A stretch of 64,000 nt of DNA from Trichobilharzia regenti (taxonomy: Eukaryota > Platyhelminthes > Trematoda > Strigeidida > Schistosomatidae). Below are positions 12,298 through 24,251 of this stretch, one piece after another (position 1 is the first letter of the stretch; every line of letters starts with the position of its first letter). Location: the NCBI GenBank assembly GCA_944472135.2, contig OX235268.1, positions 13,522,589-13,586,588 on the forward strand, read 5' to 3'. Both the position numbers and the translations under genes were made by a program. The notes beneath the pieces were generated by a model. That model saw only the letters and a program-made list of their open reading frames with translations, had not been told where the DNA came from and ran no database searches.

Positions 12298-12486
12298 ATT
12301 TTTTATTTTGATTATAGCTTGATTCCGCACCGTATTTTAGGTACAAGTATGCAATTTTCAGCATGCGGTATCTGTAGCCCACATTTGCAGGCCAACCATT
12401 GATATCAGGTGTACGTCGGCAGGGGATTGAGCCCCGGATCATGTGCATGGTAGGCGAGCTTCCTAACTGCCATGCCATCGACGCGT
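12298..12486 (-). repeat. SINE family C copy
   Basis: A complete reverse copy. On the minus strand it begins with a tRNA-like head (GCGTCGATGGCATGGCAGTT), then a B box (GGCTCAATCCC), then the tail with GATATCAATGGTTGGCC, ending in an ATAAAAAATA run. The acceptor-stem halves GCGTCGA and CCGACG are still complementary. Confidence 0.75.
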
Positions 12487-12806
12487 ATTGCTGAAATCTA
12501 AACAGTCTGAACTAATCACCTTCTTATACAACAGTTATCTAAGAATCATCGCAGAAAACGTTCTTCCGATCTGTGCTTTAATGTAAACATATTTCACCGC
12601 CGTGTATTTGTGATCCTACATAGTCAATAATTGATTCGAAGAACCAAGTATTCAACACAATGTGGACAGCGAATGTTTCTTTAAAGCTTCAACATTTGCC
12701 ATAAAAATTAAAACTTGACTGAAACTGTAGAAGGTACAAAATCTACATTATACAAGGCAGATGGAGAAGTTTAACAGCTGTTATGTCACTGAAAACATCC
12801 GCTTAC

Positions 12807-12812
12807 TTTCAC
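12807..12812 (-). CDS. micro-exon (6 nt), second run
   Basis: GTGAAA on the minus strand has a good acceptor (TTTTGTATTATAG) and a strong donor (GTAAGCGG). It is open in phase 1. Confidence 0.5.
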
Positions 12813-13055
12813 CTATAATACAAAATGAGTTAATCTAAACATTCTGCTCAATAAAAATAATCTAACCGAATATTTTACAAATCTTCTAGAATTCAAAAAG
12901 AACTATTCTAGGCATCCTTTAATGGAAAGCAGACCTGAATGATTTTTTCAATAATAATCAAAAAACAAAAGTGATAGCACGACACAGTTATTTTGAATTT
13001 GTATTACAAAAAAACAGACATTCACATAAATCCCTGCAGAAAAACAAACACTTAC

Positions 13056-13061
13056 GATTCC
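13056..13061 (-). CDS. micro-exon (6 nt), second run
   Basis: GGAATC on the minus strand has a strong acceptor (CCTTTTCAAATTGCAG) and a strong donor (GTAAGTGTTT). It is symmetric and open in phase 1. Confidence 0.55.
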
Positions 13062-13799
13062 CTGCAATTTGAAAAGGGATCTGTAAATAATCAATCTGTT
13101 AAATATATACCTCTTGAGTTTTTTAATAACAACTGTCTTTCTCACTAAGTGGTTTGCAACTACATAGATCTTATTACAAATGGAAAGTGCTGTCAACTAT
13201 GCTGAATCAATCATGAACTAGATCTCAAGTGAGTTTCGTTGTCGATGTGACTGATGAATTGCACAGTTGTGGAAAAACTAAGAATTATATTCAAAACAAT
13301 ATACCCTAATATTTTGAATTGTTACACCTAGACACTGGAATAAAAGTTATAAAACTTCAACTTTTGATTATCTGAAAAATTTGTGTCCCATGCGTAAGAT
13401 GAAACTTATGCGGTATTCACCGTGCTTTAATTGCGAAACTTTAGAATATTATTTTGAAGAAGTGAGAAAATCTAAGTTCTCTTCTGTAAATTAATGATAG
13501 GTCGGATAATACGTGTCTTTTCAAACCGGTGATTGACTCATTAACTTCCAATTTTATTATGCTTCTTTACTATGTTTACTCTAATACTTAATTTTGTGTG
13601 GCAGCTTTTATTCGTTTCTGACTACAATCCTTCCAATTGTGGAATTTCAGTTAACTTTGAGAATTTTAAACATCGATATTTATCAAAACCTGACTGGTGC
13701 TCTTCTCTTCTGTAGCCTAACTCAAATATTGCTTCTGCACCGTGTGAATTTCTTCTGTATTAGAGCTTAAGAAGTATAATTCACAAATTTTGGTCTTAC

Positions 13800-13820
13800 A
13801 CATGACAAAGCATACAATTA
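13800..13820 (-). CDS. possible micro-exon (21 nt), second run, hydrophobic
   Basis: A 21-nt segment lies between a good acceptor (TTTTTATTACAACCAG) and a donor GTAAGACC. In phase 1 it encodes a hydrophobic heptad (I-V-C-F-V-M after a split codon). In phase 0 it starts with a stop, so only phase 1 works. Confidence 0.45.
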
Positions 13821-13934
13821 CTGGTTGTAATAAAAACTTTATTTTGCTCAATTGGTAATCAAAGGGAAAACAGGAGCATATACTCGTGTTTCCTCTTAGT
13901 TACACATATCACGAGAGTTTAAAAACGAACTTAC

Positions 13935-13943
13935 AGATATTGC
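13935..13943 (-). CDS. micro-exon (9 nt), second run
   Basis: GCAATATCT on the minus strand has a pyrimidine-rich acceptor (TTCTCTTTGAAGAAG) and a consensus donor (GTAAGTTCG). It is open in phase 1. Confidence 0.5.
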
Positions 13944-14288
13944 CTTCTTCAAAGAGAATGAAAACTTCAGTCAAACCCAGTCGAGGAGAAGAATGCCATG
14001 CTTTTTTTCTTAACCTAACAATATAATTTTCCATTTCAAATAAATCCAAATAAAAGGCCAAATGAATATTTGTCTTCCATTGTAGAAAAAGAACCGATTA
14101 GTGCATAGGGATGTATATTGTTTCTTGTATATGTGTAAATAGGATTTTTTATATTTAAATGCGGAAGAGCCGTCAAATTTATAGCCATCATCTAACTTTT
14201 ATATCAAAAAATGAATAAACATTATGCATAAATATATCAAGCTAACAGTTAAGGTGTGTTGTTATATGCAAACGTGAAAGCGACTTAC

Positions 14289-14297
14289 TGAACTCCT
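14289..14297 (-). CDS. micro-exon (9 nt), second run
   Basis: AGGAGTTCA on the minus strand has an acceptor TTCCTCCTTTTGAAG and a donor GTAAGTCGC. It is open in phase 1 because the preceding micro-exon (17633) ends in A. Confidence 0.5.
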
Positions 14298-14425
14298 CTT
14301 CAAAAGGAGGAAAATTTGAGTAAACATTATTATCATAGGACTTTGAAGAAACATAGTCCTTCCATGTGAAAAGAATGTTCTTTAAATATATAATATATTA
14401 ACGAGAAGTTAACTTTATTTAATTG

Positions 14426-14823
14426 AATTTTAGATTTTCCCATCGATTGATTGGACCGAAGTGCTCGGTCTCAGGTTGACATGTCGGATTCTTGTGCTGC
14501 TGCTTCGACGATGTCTGAGGATGTGATTAGAATTTAATTTGTGGATGGAAGTTAACTTTTCTAGAATTTCATAGATAATTTAATCTGTGGATGGTGACTA
14601 GCAGTGGAACCCAGGATGCGCATTTCGTCCTATTTGGGACTCGTCAACTGGATGTACCTGCATTTCCTAGTGAGTGATGATGTTTCCACCGGGGCTCGAA
14701 CCCAGTGTTCTTAGTTTTAAACGCCAAAGCGTTATTAACTAGACCACTTGTGCCACAAGAAGTTGACATGTCAACCTGAGACCGACCACTTCGGTCCAAT
14801 CAATAGACTGGAAATTTCAAATT
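14426..14823 (-). repeat. SINE family A inside 60-bp terminal inverted repeats
   Basis: The core (about 14580-14760) is a reverse family A copy with TCCAGTTGACGAGTCCC, GGACGAAATG and a B box (GGGCTCGAACCC on the plus strand). It is bracketed by 14426-14488 and 14762-14823, which are inverted copies of each other (GATTGGACCGAAGTG...GGTCTCAGGTTGACATGTC). The same inverted ends recur at 42.25-42.59 and 49.78-50.14 kb. Confidence 0.7.
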
Positions 14824-15186
14824 AAATTAAATTTCATGGATAATGTTTCTTAGTATAGTTACTGTCTATCAAACCGTCTTAATTGTCAATAGGCATAACT
14901 AATTAATATAAACGCATAAGTGAAGGAGTGTAAAACTGTTTTCATTGATTCAAGTGGGGACTTTCATCAACAGCGTCTTCATAATTCGCTGATGATACTT
15001 ATATCAGAGGCAAGAAATATTTTCTCATCTAAATAAAAGGTAAGGAGTAACTTCGTAAACAGAAATCATTTCAAACAACAGACTGTTGATGGCTAAAATC
15101 ATTGACTCTAAATATTCTTTAACTGCAACTTGAAGCTGTAAACATTCCTCTGAAAATGAAAGACTGAATCCTTCATTGAAGCCGAA

Positions 15187-16560
15187 GTGTATGAATCCCT
15201 GAGACCATATAGCTTAAATATACCTCTGTTAAACAGATTGTCGGAAGTACAAAGAAAAGACACACATCTACGAACATTTCTCGACATGACGAATTCACCT
15301 TACCATCGCACTGCTGAATGGTTAGTTGGCTATACTAGGACTAACCTGTATATTATTTTCCTGCCTCTGAATCCTAGATTCCTTCAACTTCGTCAGTTTC
15401 ACTGGAAACTTCAGTGTTTCTAGTCAAATCGTGCTTTCACTAGATGTAACATTGTGTCTAAGTAGCGCCACACTAACTGAAACAGAACGCTGCATATGTG
15501 AACATACTAATTCCAAGGGAATAACAATTGGAATACCTACTGATTATTTGAAGGAACTCCTGTTGAGATGCGCTCAAAATGTTGATTTCTATTTCACTGA
15601 TCAGATATTTAGCTATGGGCTTACCACTAGGCCAGACGTTTACAGATTTATTCACGTTGAAACTCGAAATCATAAAATCAGAGAAAGCGGTTTCCACCTT
15701 CATGTTTTACAAATGATAAATAAGTGATGCTTTCATTAACCACAGTTATGCAGAGAATACGGGAGATATCCTGGATTTAATCAACACCCGCCAGCCTGCA
15801 ATGCAGTTAACATAAAAAAAGTCTGACTCAGAAAGATCTTTACTGGACATACATCTGGGAAGACGTGAACAAAACAAAACAATGAAATGGTCCATCAAAG
15901 GAAGGCTGAAGTGGAGTGGACGACTCAGTAGCTTCCATAGTTGGGTGCCTCTATGCAAAAATGAAACCTAATGCGTACAATGAGCCACAAAATCTTCAGA
16001 ATTTCAAACCCTGCCACTGTGTGAGTGGGACTGAACACTTTGAAAACAATCCTCCTCGAAAATAGCTATTCAGAAAGTTTCATATTGAAATCCATGGAAG
16101 CTAAACTGCCCACAAAATTTCTTCACAGCTGAACTTCAACTGGATTTTTCTAAGAGACCAAAGATCTTTTTGTACGTGAAGGATAAGGTACCACTCTTGG
16201 CCTCATTAGTGTACATCTATCAATTTACCAGGTTAGTTGGAGCTAGTTATACCGAACGTAAACAGCATTTGTTATCCAAATGCATCGTCGAACACTTCCT
16301 TGATGGTTTTATAAAGAAAAATAAAGATCCCCCACAGATGTATCCAGGATCACCTAATCGAATCTAGACACCAAGTTAACTCATAAAGGAACTTCAAAGT
16401 TTTCCACAGAACACGTGGGAATCTTGCTAAAGGAGTAGGAATCAAACTTCTTCAAACCGCAAAAACAACGGCAGTTCACATACTTTAACCTGAACTCTGC
16501 ATACGTAAGAGTGTTTTCAGTCATTAAATCTACAGTGAACCTGATCTATCTTGACACGAA
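15187..16560 (+). pseudogene. Penelope-like retroelement ORF, frameshifted
   Basis: Successive frames carry Penelope-like blocks. The finger block is at 15187-15423 (D-M-T-N-S-P-Y-H-R-T-A-E-W-L-V). A palm block is at 15431-15727, with S-L-D-V and G-I-P-T-D-Y-L-K-E-L-L. A thumb-like block near 15960-16110 has L-L-E-N-S-Y-S-E-S-F-I. A degenerate GIY-YIG domain is at 16170-16330 (V-Y-I-Y-Q-F...G-A-S-Y-T), and the C-terminal end is at 16395-16560 (L-Q-T-A-K...P-E-L-C). The Y-x-D-D part is deleted and there are several frameshifts, so it is dead. The product would be a reverse transcriptase joined to an endonuclease. Confidence 0.75.
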
Positions 16561-17518
16561 TTACGTAATTTTCGTTTCCTATTTTCTTGCTTGTTTGCTT
16601 CTTAAGTGTATAATATTTTTTCTTCCACTTCTCATGGAATCTGTAACCTTTATCATCATTGTTTTTTAACTCGACTCTCTTCTGAATGTTAGTTGAATAA
16701 TATTCAACTGTGTCGGCTATATTAAGTCATTCAGTGTAATTTTTTAAATTTCATTTTAGTTTCCACCCGATCAAGGCATTTTATATCATGCAAACTGTCA
16801 CCTAAAATTTACATTTCTAATCATATATCTTTCGAATTATTCCATTTGCTGCTAATATAATTTACGTCTCCTACACATAGCTGGAGCTGTTGCGATAAGA
16901 TCGACTAAACCGGAACCTTGTACCCAAAAAGAACACGTTCAGAGGCTGTTCCTAACGTGGCCAAACTTAAATTGGTAATTTTTCTTCTCATCAAGAGTGT
17001 TTCTTCCCCTTAACCCTCTTGGTTTTTTTATCTTTGCTTATTATTACAAGTATTATTATTACAATTATTATTTTTACGTTCATTATTATTATTCGTCACA
17101 ATATATGCCTTTCATGCAAACATTCCCTCAATAATATCGAATTTTCCGTTTATACTATCCGGACTTATTATTAGTGATATTATCTCTTTTCTCAACATAT
17201 GGCTTCACCTGTTTCATTTCACATATTTGTTATTCATTATGAACCACCTCTCACTGCAGTCTTACTATCTCCTGTTTAACACAGATGACTTTGTACTAGC
17301 CACTCAACTGACACCTTGTTAATCGATTTCAGCCTAGCACGTTTGTCACACAAATACGACTATTTATTTTGACACCCCATAACTAATCTGTTATTCTCCG
17401 TTAAAAATGTATCCGCCGCATAACTGGCCTTTATTGTAACAACAACCAATATTATATTTTATAATTGTAAGAACCTGAAGAGAAATTATTGAGAAGAATA
17501 TTCTTTGTTCAGATTGAC

Positions 17519-17520
<2 letters not shown>
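16561..17520 (+). repeat. Penelope-like 3' region and linked repeat
   Basis: AT-rich sequence follows the ORF end. About 16885-16935 matches 1430-1490 in reverse, and about 17245-17330 resembles the tail at 1630-1720. About 17365-17520 is an inverted match to about 50885-51025 (GTCAATCTGAACAAAGAATA; GCGGCGGATACA versus GTGGCGGATACA). No coding part remains. Confidence 0.5.

Positions 17521-17523
<3 letters not shown>

Positions 17524-17581
<58 letters not shown>
17524..17581. repeat. (AT)n microsatellite
   Basis: An uninterrupted TA dinucleotide run of about 58 bases. Confidence 0.95.
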
Positions 17582-17582
<1 letters not shown>

Positions 17583-17632
17583 CTGAACGTTTTCTTCATA
17601 TGATTCAGTGGGGAATTCCAAAATGCACTTAC

Positions 17633-17641
17633 TAGTTAACC
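17633..17641 (-). CDS. micro-exon (9 nt), second run
   Basis: GGTTAACTA on the minus strand has a good acceptor (GATAAATATCAG) and a strong donor (GTAAGTGCA). Phase 0 would give TAA; phase 1 is open. Confidence 0.5.
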
Positions 17642-18099
17642 CTGATATTTATCAAACAATAAAAATACAGTATATATATTCAGATCATCATTGCAAAGAG
17701 ACTTTTTGAGTTATTTTAAGTAAACATTTGTCAATATGATACAACTCAGAACATTAGATTGGTGAGTAACTCGACTCAAATTTCTTATATGCCAGTATTT
17801 CTGAAGTCAAAGCTGCAAATCAATATGTTTCACTTCCACTAAACTGTAAAACTGTAAACTAATCATACTTAATTTTGAGTAACTGTCAGAAGACGCGAAT
17901 AACGCCAAAATTTATGTACCTCATTTTTATAAATATTCTGATACTTGTTTCCCTTGAAAAGTAGTTACAGCATCACTCTACTTATGGTAAGCTGACCAAT
18001 ATTTACCAACATGCTAGAATTGCTATTACTGACACAAGTAGACGAAATTAAACAACACGTAATGGCTATTTCATCCACCTATTGAATATATTTGATTGA

Positions 18100-18745
18100 A
18101 AACTACTAAATAGTACGACGTGTCTAGTCTTTTCTTTGGTGCAAACTGAGTTCCCTGAGGCAGGTTTCCAATGTGATCACTATCCTAGGTAGCTTACCAT
18201 CACGGTGCAAATTGATTTGATGATATTAAATGGCTGGAGGCAATCGGCAGGAAGCCTTCCACCTAGGCCTTGTTCTAGTTGACACACCAGTCGGCATGGC
18301 GTATCTGTAACCTTCAAGGAACTCATATCCCTTTTGGGATTCAAGACCGCGTCAGTCACCGCTGTCTGCGGTCACAGACGTCACCAAGGCTTCTTGCCGA
18401 TTGCCTCCAACTATCTAGCATCATCAAATCAATGTGAACCGTGATGGCCACATTGCAAACCTGACTGATAGAATTCACTGTGCACCAAAGAAAGGACTTG
18501 ATACGTTGCACTATTTAGTAGTGTCCAATCAAAATATCTACTGAAGTCCTACACGAGGTCAATCGTGAGTCCGTATACCTCAGTGGTAACTTTCCTGAGT
18601 GCCCCACTGGGTGACTGCGGTTCGAATCTCAGAAGGGACAGGAGTCCCTTAAACATTGCTGATACACCTTGCTCACAAGTGTCAGCTAGCAGTAAACCCA
18701 GGTGAAAGGCTTCCTTTCGATTGCCGCCAACTATCTAATATCACT
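18100..18745. repeat. SINE family D, long head-to-head pair
   Basis: About 18100-18390 is a reverse copy and about 18386-18745 a forward copy. The centre lies at the shared GCTTCTTGCCGATTGCCTCC block. The forward copy has a tRNA-like head with an A-box-like TACCTCAGTGG and a B box GGTTCGAATCTC, ending in a second GGCTTCC-TTCGATTGCC block about 320 bp after the first. TATTGAAT occurs on both sides (about 18084 and 18752) and may be an 8-bp target duplication. Confidence 0.7.
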
Positions 18746-18913
18746 TATTGAATTCATCTAGAATAAAATACATTGTTGTTGTTCCCATATTCCATCTAAT
18801 CTTGGAGTTTGTTATAATTTCTGTTTCTTCATTTTAATAACGATACTGTTCAATATAATAATCTCTCGCGCGATTTCAATAGTTAATGCAAAATTATTAG
18901 GTGGAAATCTTAC

Positions 18914-18922
18914 TGTCATAAA
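18914..18922 (-). CDS. micro-exon (9 nt), second run
   Basis: TTTATGACA on the minus strand follows a very strong polypyrimidine acceptor (GTTTTTTTTGTTTTTGCTCAG region) and is followed by donor GTAAGATTT. It is symmetric and open in phase 1. Confidence 0.55.
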
Positions 18923-19481
18923 CTGAGCAAAAACAAAAAAAACAAAGATTAATTCGAAAGTGTATGAGGCATACTTTGTTCAGTTACACAGTCTCTTAGA
19001 ATATACAGGAATGAAATTACACGTGCCTCATCAGAATAAACTTTTATAAAAAAAAATTTCGTTTTCTGCAATGATATTTCTTCTAAAGGCTATTTTTGAA
19101 AATGTCTACCATGCTTTCGCAATAATTTTCAATCTCATGAATTAAAACCACATCATTACGCAGTAAAATAATTTGTTGAAATGAAAATGATCTCAGAAAA
19201 TCAGAAATTGGCTTCTCTAGTCAACCGAAGAATTCTCATTTGTTCGACTGCATCTATCATCAGATAAAATCTCTGTCTAAAGGAATTTAAATAACTAAAC
19301 TGCTCCATCAGTCGAGTCATATGTAACTGTATATGACTATGATATAAATATTCCCCAGCCATTTTTTGTGTGCCAATAAATCGGTATCAGCTATACGCTA
19401 TGTTTGTAAAAGTATAAAGAAATACACTTAGACGTACTTCTAACTGCTATTGCATTATATTTTCATGAATATATTACTCAC

Positions 19482-19490
19482 CTTTCTTTC
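19482..19490 (-). CDS. micro-exon (9 nt), second run
   Basis: GAAAGAAAG on the minus strand has a strong acceptor (TTATCTTTTCTCAG) and a strong donor (GTGAGTAAT). It is open in phase 1 when the preceding exon ends in G, as 22065 does. Confidence 0.55.
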
Positions 19491-20039
19491 CTGAGAAAAG
19501 ATAATCACTTTTAAGATCAAATCTTCTTTAGACCAACGAAGTTGCCAGATTACTCAATTTAAGAAGAATGTATTTTGAAGGTCTTACAATTTACATATTT
19601 AACTTCACAATATGCAGGAAGATTTAAACCATGTCATCATTACCTAAGGCATTCATTCATCATTCACGGTAAACTCCATAAAAAGTTCTAAATGTCTTTA
19701 GATAATGCATAGATTGTGCAGTATTTATCTCTTAGTCCATATTAACTCTCCTTTTCTAGAAAAAATGTAGAAACGTTAGCCTTACTTAATCTTCAACCCT
19801 CACTTAAAGCCTTTAACAATACCGTGGATTAATTCTTTCTTCTGACCCATCATGGTCTTCTCATGTCTTAGCGATTTCTAAAAGAATACTTAGTCTGAGT
19901 GTTTACATTAAGAAGTTAAGGCACTTAGTCATAACTCAACTCCTCATCTTACAGCTTGTGAACTCGTGCATCTTACCTATACTGTTGACCCTTATTCTTT
20001 CCTGGATGGCTTATAAAAGACTATGTCATACTTCGCAGA

Positions 20040-20760
20040 ACTGTAAAGACTGTCAGTAGGGTGAGTAATGGTATCCAAGTGGGCATATCGATCGTTGACA
20101 TCGTCATTGATAGGCATCTGATGTCATGCAACAAATTTGCTAAAGGAATTTTGTCAGCACCCTCAGCTTTCACCATGTGTATCCTCAAATATAGCAATAA
20201 GTCTTTTCAGAAGACTTTAATCACGTACAAAAATCTGCTATAACATCTTTTGCACGTATTTTATGTGATGAAAATAGTGTCAGGCATGAGCTAACTAACT
20301 AACCTTCTTTGCACTAGTAAATAAACCATTTTCTCCACACTTATAACATCAAACTTTATTGCTGTTATACTTCTTGTATTTATAATCCTCTCACTATTTT
20401 GTTTTTATTTGTTTATTGTTTTCATAAGTGTGAACATCATTAAAGCTGTGTTATAACGGTTAATTTTGTATTTCCCCTCATCATACCGTATCAACAGATC
20501 ATTATATTCAATATGAATCGACACTATTGTTTGAAATAAACTCACTGATATTATTATTATATTTATTATTCTCATTTTATACTTCGAATATTTTTGACTT
20601 TATGCCGTAAATGTGGGGAAATTCCTCTTGTTAATTTTATTTTAATTTTTCAATTTTATTTTTATTTTGGGTAAATCATATGGAATAATGTGACAAATGC
20701 TGAGAATTCCATTCTGCATTATAAGTATTGTTTTTGGAATAAAGTAGATTATTATTATAG
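20040..20760 (+). mobile_element. 3' end of a non-LTR retrotransposon, second copy
   Basis: A frame at 20061-20243 aligns with the end of the ORF at 33-356 (His...Ser-Cys-Asn-Lys-Phe-Ala-Lys-Gly-Ile-Leu-Ser). The 3' region ends with CTGAGAATTCCATTCTGC, then GGAATAAAGTAG and an ATTATTATT run, parallel to the tails at 560-650 and 1745-1812. It is truncated at the 5' side and interrupted by stops. Confidence 0.6.
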
Positions 20761-20957
20761 AACCACTTTGCAGTATTACCAGAATTACTACTATTAATAT
20801 TGCTAGTTAGAATTAAAGGAACAATACTTGGAAGAAATATTTATAGACGTACTTTCCGGTGAAAGGTCTGTAAAAAACAAAGTTAAAAATGATCGCTTTT
20901 TATCACTTACAACTCAGTGCTATTCAGATTATTATTATTATGTTATTTTCAAGTGTT

Positions 20958-21168
20958 GAAAATACAAATTGGATGTGAGATTTCAGGATGAGCTGACATC
21001 AGTGAGACAATCACTGGAAAACCTGGGAGTACTGAACAGCTGTGTCGTCCTAGTTTGTGACTCGTCATCAGTACCCACCCACAGGGGTTTGAACCAAGCA
21101 CCTTCTTGTTAAAAGGCGAGGTCCAATCAGACGAAATCCCTACAAATCCAATACTGGAAAATACAAAT
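20958..21168. repeat. family B composite insertion with 12-bp target duplication
   Basis: GAAAATACAAAT occurs exactly at 20958-20969 and 21157-21168. Between them lie a reverse family B copy (tail, hammerhead-like core, part of the B box; about 20972-21121) and then a short forward tail piece (CCAATCAGACGAAATCCC, TACAAATCCAATACT). The whole inverted composite therefore entered as one insertion. Confidence 0.75.
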
Positions 21169-22064
21169 GTCCACTAGTTAAACATACTGATATTTTATAA
21201 GCACTTTATAAACTTGATGATGAATAAACGAAGCCTAGAAATTCTTCATAAAGACTTTAAAGATTTCCATTTTATCGGTTGATATGCAAAACATGAACAG
21301 TTTTAAATTCTTGATACTAGAGGCTTCCTACATTTTTATGCACTTATTCAGATTTTTCACTCTTTTTCAACCCATAATTTTCATCCCAATGCAACTACTG
21401 CTGTCAGTCACAACAGAGTTTCCAGAACTGGATGACATGCATGCTGAGCCAGAATGATAATTCTCATAGTAAATCATACAGAGATGTAGAATAAGAAACA
21501 ATTTCTTTACGACGAATCATTTTCAACAGCAGTACAACTGCAACTGTATTCAAAGGGGGTAGTCATAAAACAAGTCGAATACAGCTATGTTATAAAAATA
21601 CTTCACGCAATGTGAGGAATAATCTAGAAGCGAATATACAATTGGAAATTATGAAATGATAGTTGGTATCATGTAATACATGCAAGAATGACCTAATCCA
21701 CTCTGAAAGTACACAATAGCTGGGATGTAATTTTTTCTCTTTACATTTGTGTCGCATTTTATGACACACAGAATTCCTACAAAAGTGTGTCTACAGTGGT
21801 TATGGTTCACCTAAATACCTTCAAATTTACTACCAAGTTTGTCATTGTGCTAAAACTAATTTCGTTATTTTATCTACCTGATGTATGCATATCTGTAACC
21901 AATCTTAGTACAAATGATTACTGAACATTTGACACATGTTTATCTGTCAATGAGAGGCGACCTTCTATGATTTATGTCCATTAAAGTACCAAAGAATATA
22001 TTTGGACAGGTGTTATATTGAGAGATATTTTATAATACAACTGATTTAATTCATAAACACTTAC
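21169..22064. other. unassigned AT-rich sequence
   Basis: No supported gene. A 27-nt splice-like segment at about 21489-21515 has only a GTAAAG donor and is not counted. Confidence 0.35.
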
Positions 22065-22073
22065 CTGCTGTAC
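22065..22073 (-). CDS. micro-exon (9 nt), second run
   Basis: GTACAGCAG on the minus strand has a strong acceptor (CGTCGTTTTAACAG) and a strong donor (GTAAGTGTT). It is open in phase 1. Confidence 0.55.
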
Positions 22074-22914
22074 CTGTTAAAACGACGGTTAACTCCTTAA
22101 TTTGATCTTTTTATGAAGTGTTTGAAAAATACCAGCTACTTATCGTTAATAAAATAAACAATACTGAAGTCATAACAACATACAGGTATTTCAACCGTCT
22201 CATCACTTCTTGCATCATTCTAGGATAATAATCGACCCATCCGAAAGAATTCTAATCACTGGTCAACAGTAAACTACCCTCCAATATTATCAATATTATA
22301 TAATATATAAATATATTATTCATAACTGTAACTGAGATGTTCATGAACATACTCTTATAACTTTCTGTTGAAAAAAAAATGGAAAAAAAGTTCAGTTCAA
22401 TTATTCTTTGTCAGTATCAGAGGGATCGAGGATAAGCATCATACTAAAATAATGAAGCTGTAACACTATCTACTAGTTAAATAGGATAGTATGCGCTTAG
22501 TATCCTTGATGCATTATTGAAACCAACCAGGATATAAATAACAGAACAATTGGAAATTTAGGACTAGAAAAAGCCAATAGAGATAAAAGACATAACACAA
22601 TAACATTTCTTCTTCAAAAATGAAGGTTACATTTTGAAATCGACAATTTATTTATTCTGGCTCTACCATTATATGTAGGTTTCTATACATAGAATATTCT
22701 AGAAAAATTGTAATTAACAACACTGGTGTTTTCAAAATATTATCGATTTGTTAAGTAAGGTCAATGGAATCACTGTTCAAGAAAGACACTGAAGGTATAT
22801 TAAGCATAAAAATATAATAGTAAAAAAATATATATCAAATAAAATTTTAAAAAATTTCCACAACAAAGTGAAGATTATTAGCACCTTGATAACCAGGGTA
22901 AGTACAGTGTCTAG
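22074..22914. other. unassigned AT-rich sequence
   Basis: No supported feature apart from low-complexity AT runs near 22290 and 22810. Confidence 0.35.
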
Positions 22915-23420
22915 ACTAACGTTTTCTTTTGCATACACAAGTTAGATTTCTCACTTTGGACCCCAACGGCCTCGGCAATACGGAGTAGACGAACTCTTAA
23001 AGTGAAGTTAAAATTACTTGGTATACACTAAAAGCCTCATTAACATCAGTCTTGTATTCTTTTCCACGAGATGAGATAGAATAACGATATGAATGGATTT
23101 TGTTTGTCGTTTACTCAAAAACGCGGAGTGATGTTTGGAAATCTGACGATAAACATGCCCAATTGTGCGGCCTGTATAAGTGGCTCCCAAGGAGTATTTA
23201 AATTTGTAGATATACATAAGAAGAGGCAAATTTAGGCAGTTTATCTTTTACTCTCGAATGCAAAATTTTGGTGGTTCTGAAGACACAGCGTACCGCATTC
23301 CTAAGGCGTAATGAGTTCTCCTACCACACATTACCGAGGCTGTTGGGGTGCACATTGTGAAAGTTAACTTTCAAAAGAAGCATCCAAAAGAAGCTGGCTT
23401 AGACACTGTCATGACCTTGG
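22915..23420 (-). pseudogene. Penelope-like element fragment with GIY-YIG domain
   Basis: The minus strand reads a thumb-linker remnant (F-R-T-T-K-I-L then V-K-D-K-L-P-K-F-A) followed by a GIY-YIG block in the frame of 23229-23014 (M-Y-I-Y-K-F...G-A-T-Y-T-G-R-T). Frameshifts separate the blocks. It parallels the copy at 16170-16330. Confidence 0.65.
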
Positions 23421-23638
23421 CCAGCAAGATACTAAAGATCTTCAATTTGTTGTGGAAATTTCCTTAATTTTATTTGATATTCTATTTGCTATTACATTTT
23501 TGCGCTTATTATAATTTATGCATCTTTAGTGAACTGTAATTGTATTGTGATCTACCTTAACAAATCGATAGTATTCAAAATAAATACCAATAATATTGTG
23601 GACGTCTATTCTAGAATATTCTGTGTATATAAGCTTAC

Positions 23639-23665
23639 GCATAATTGTGGAGCCAGAAAAGGGAG
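23639..23665 (-). CDS. possible micro-exon (27 nt), second run
   Basis: A 27-nt segment lies between an acceptor with pyrimidines (ATCCCTTTCGATAG) and a donor GTAAGCTTA. In phase 1 it reads A-P-F-S-G-S-T-I-M when preceded by G. Confidence 0.45.
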
Positions 23666-24239
23666 CTATCGAAAGGGATATTTTTTGTTCAATTTTATGG
23701 TTTTTTCCAGATATCTAAATGAATACTGACTCGAAAAGGAACTTTTCAAGATAAAATCTGTTAAGAGATTTTCTGTAGAAATGTGTAATGAGTCTAAGAT
23801 CACTTATGGTTCAAATTAATTAAATGACACAGGAAGTTTATTTTCAGAAACTTATTTCAAATTGCATTAGTTTATTTCTACACTCCATCTGATGATTCCG
23901 AAGAAATTGACTACCAAGAGTGAACAGTACCCAAGAAAACAAATACGCAATACGCAGTAGTTACAAAGTGATCTCTAGATGTGCTATTGAAGTTTTTCTT
24001 CAAATCCATCAACAGGACTTAAGGATTAAGGATTTTAACTAAAAGCTTCATTGTACATTTAGCTTTTCTGTCAGTAGATTTGAAGCAAGGTAAAATTTTC
24101 TTCGAAAAGACTCACAAAGTGATTTCGTAGATCATGGGCTTGAAAAACTGGAGCGATAGAAAACTCCTGTCCACTGTTTGGCTATTAGTTATAAAATAAA
24201 ACGGAAAATATGTTATTCCAGTGTTCCTTTAGCGCTTAC

Positions 24240-24251
24240 CACGACTTTCAC
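24240..24251 (-). CDS. micro-exon (12 nt), second run
   Basis: GTGAAAGTCGTG on the minus strand has one of the best acceptors in the window (ATTTCTTTTTTCAG) and a strong donor (GTAAGCGCT). It is symmetric and open in phase 1. Confidence 0.6.

Noticed and set aside
14590..14660. Active hammerhead ribozyme
   Set aside because: The core starts TTGACGA instead of CTGACGA, and the other copies in the window also have damaged core positions, so I do not claim activity for any copy.
17524..17581. (AT)n run as a replication origin or promoter
   Set aside because: It is an isolated microsatellite without other signals.
20911..20919. Micro-exon CACTGAGTT with strong donor GTAAGTGATA on the minus strand
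   Set aside because: It ends in T, and joined to the next well-supported exon (19482, starting GA) it makes TGA in phase 1. It could only be used in an isoform that skips 19482.
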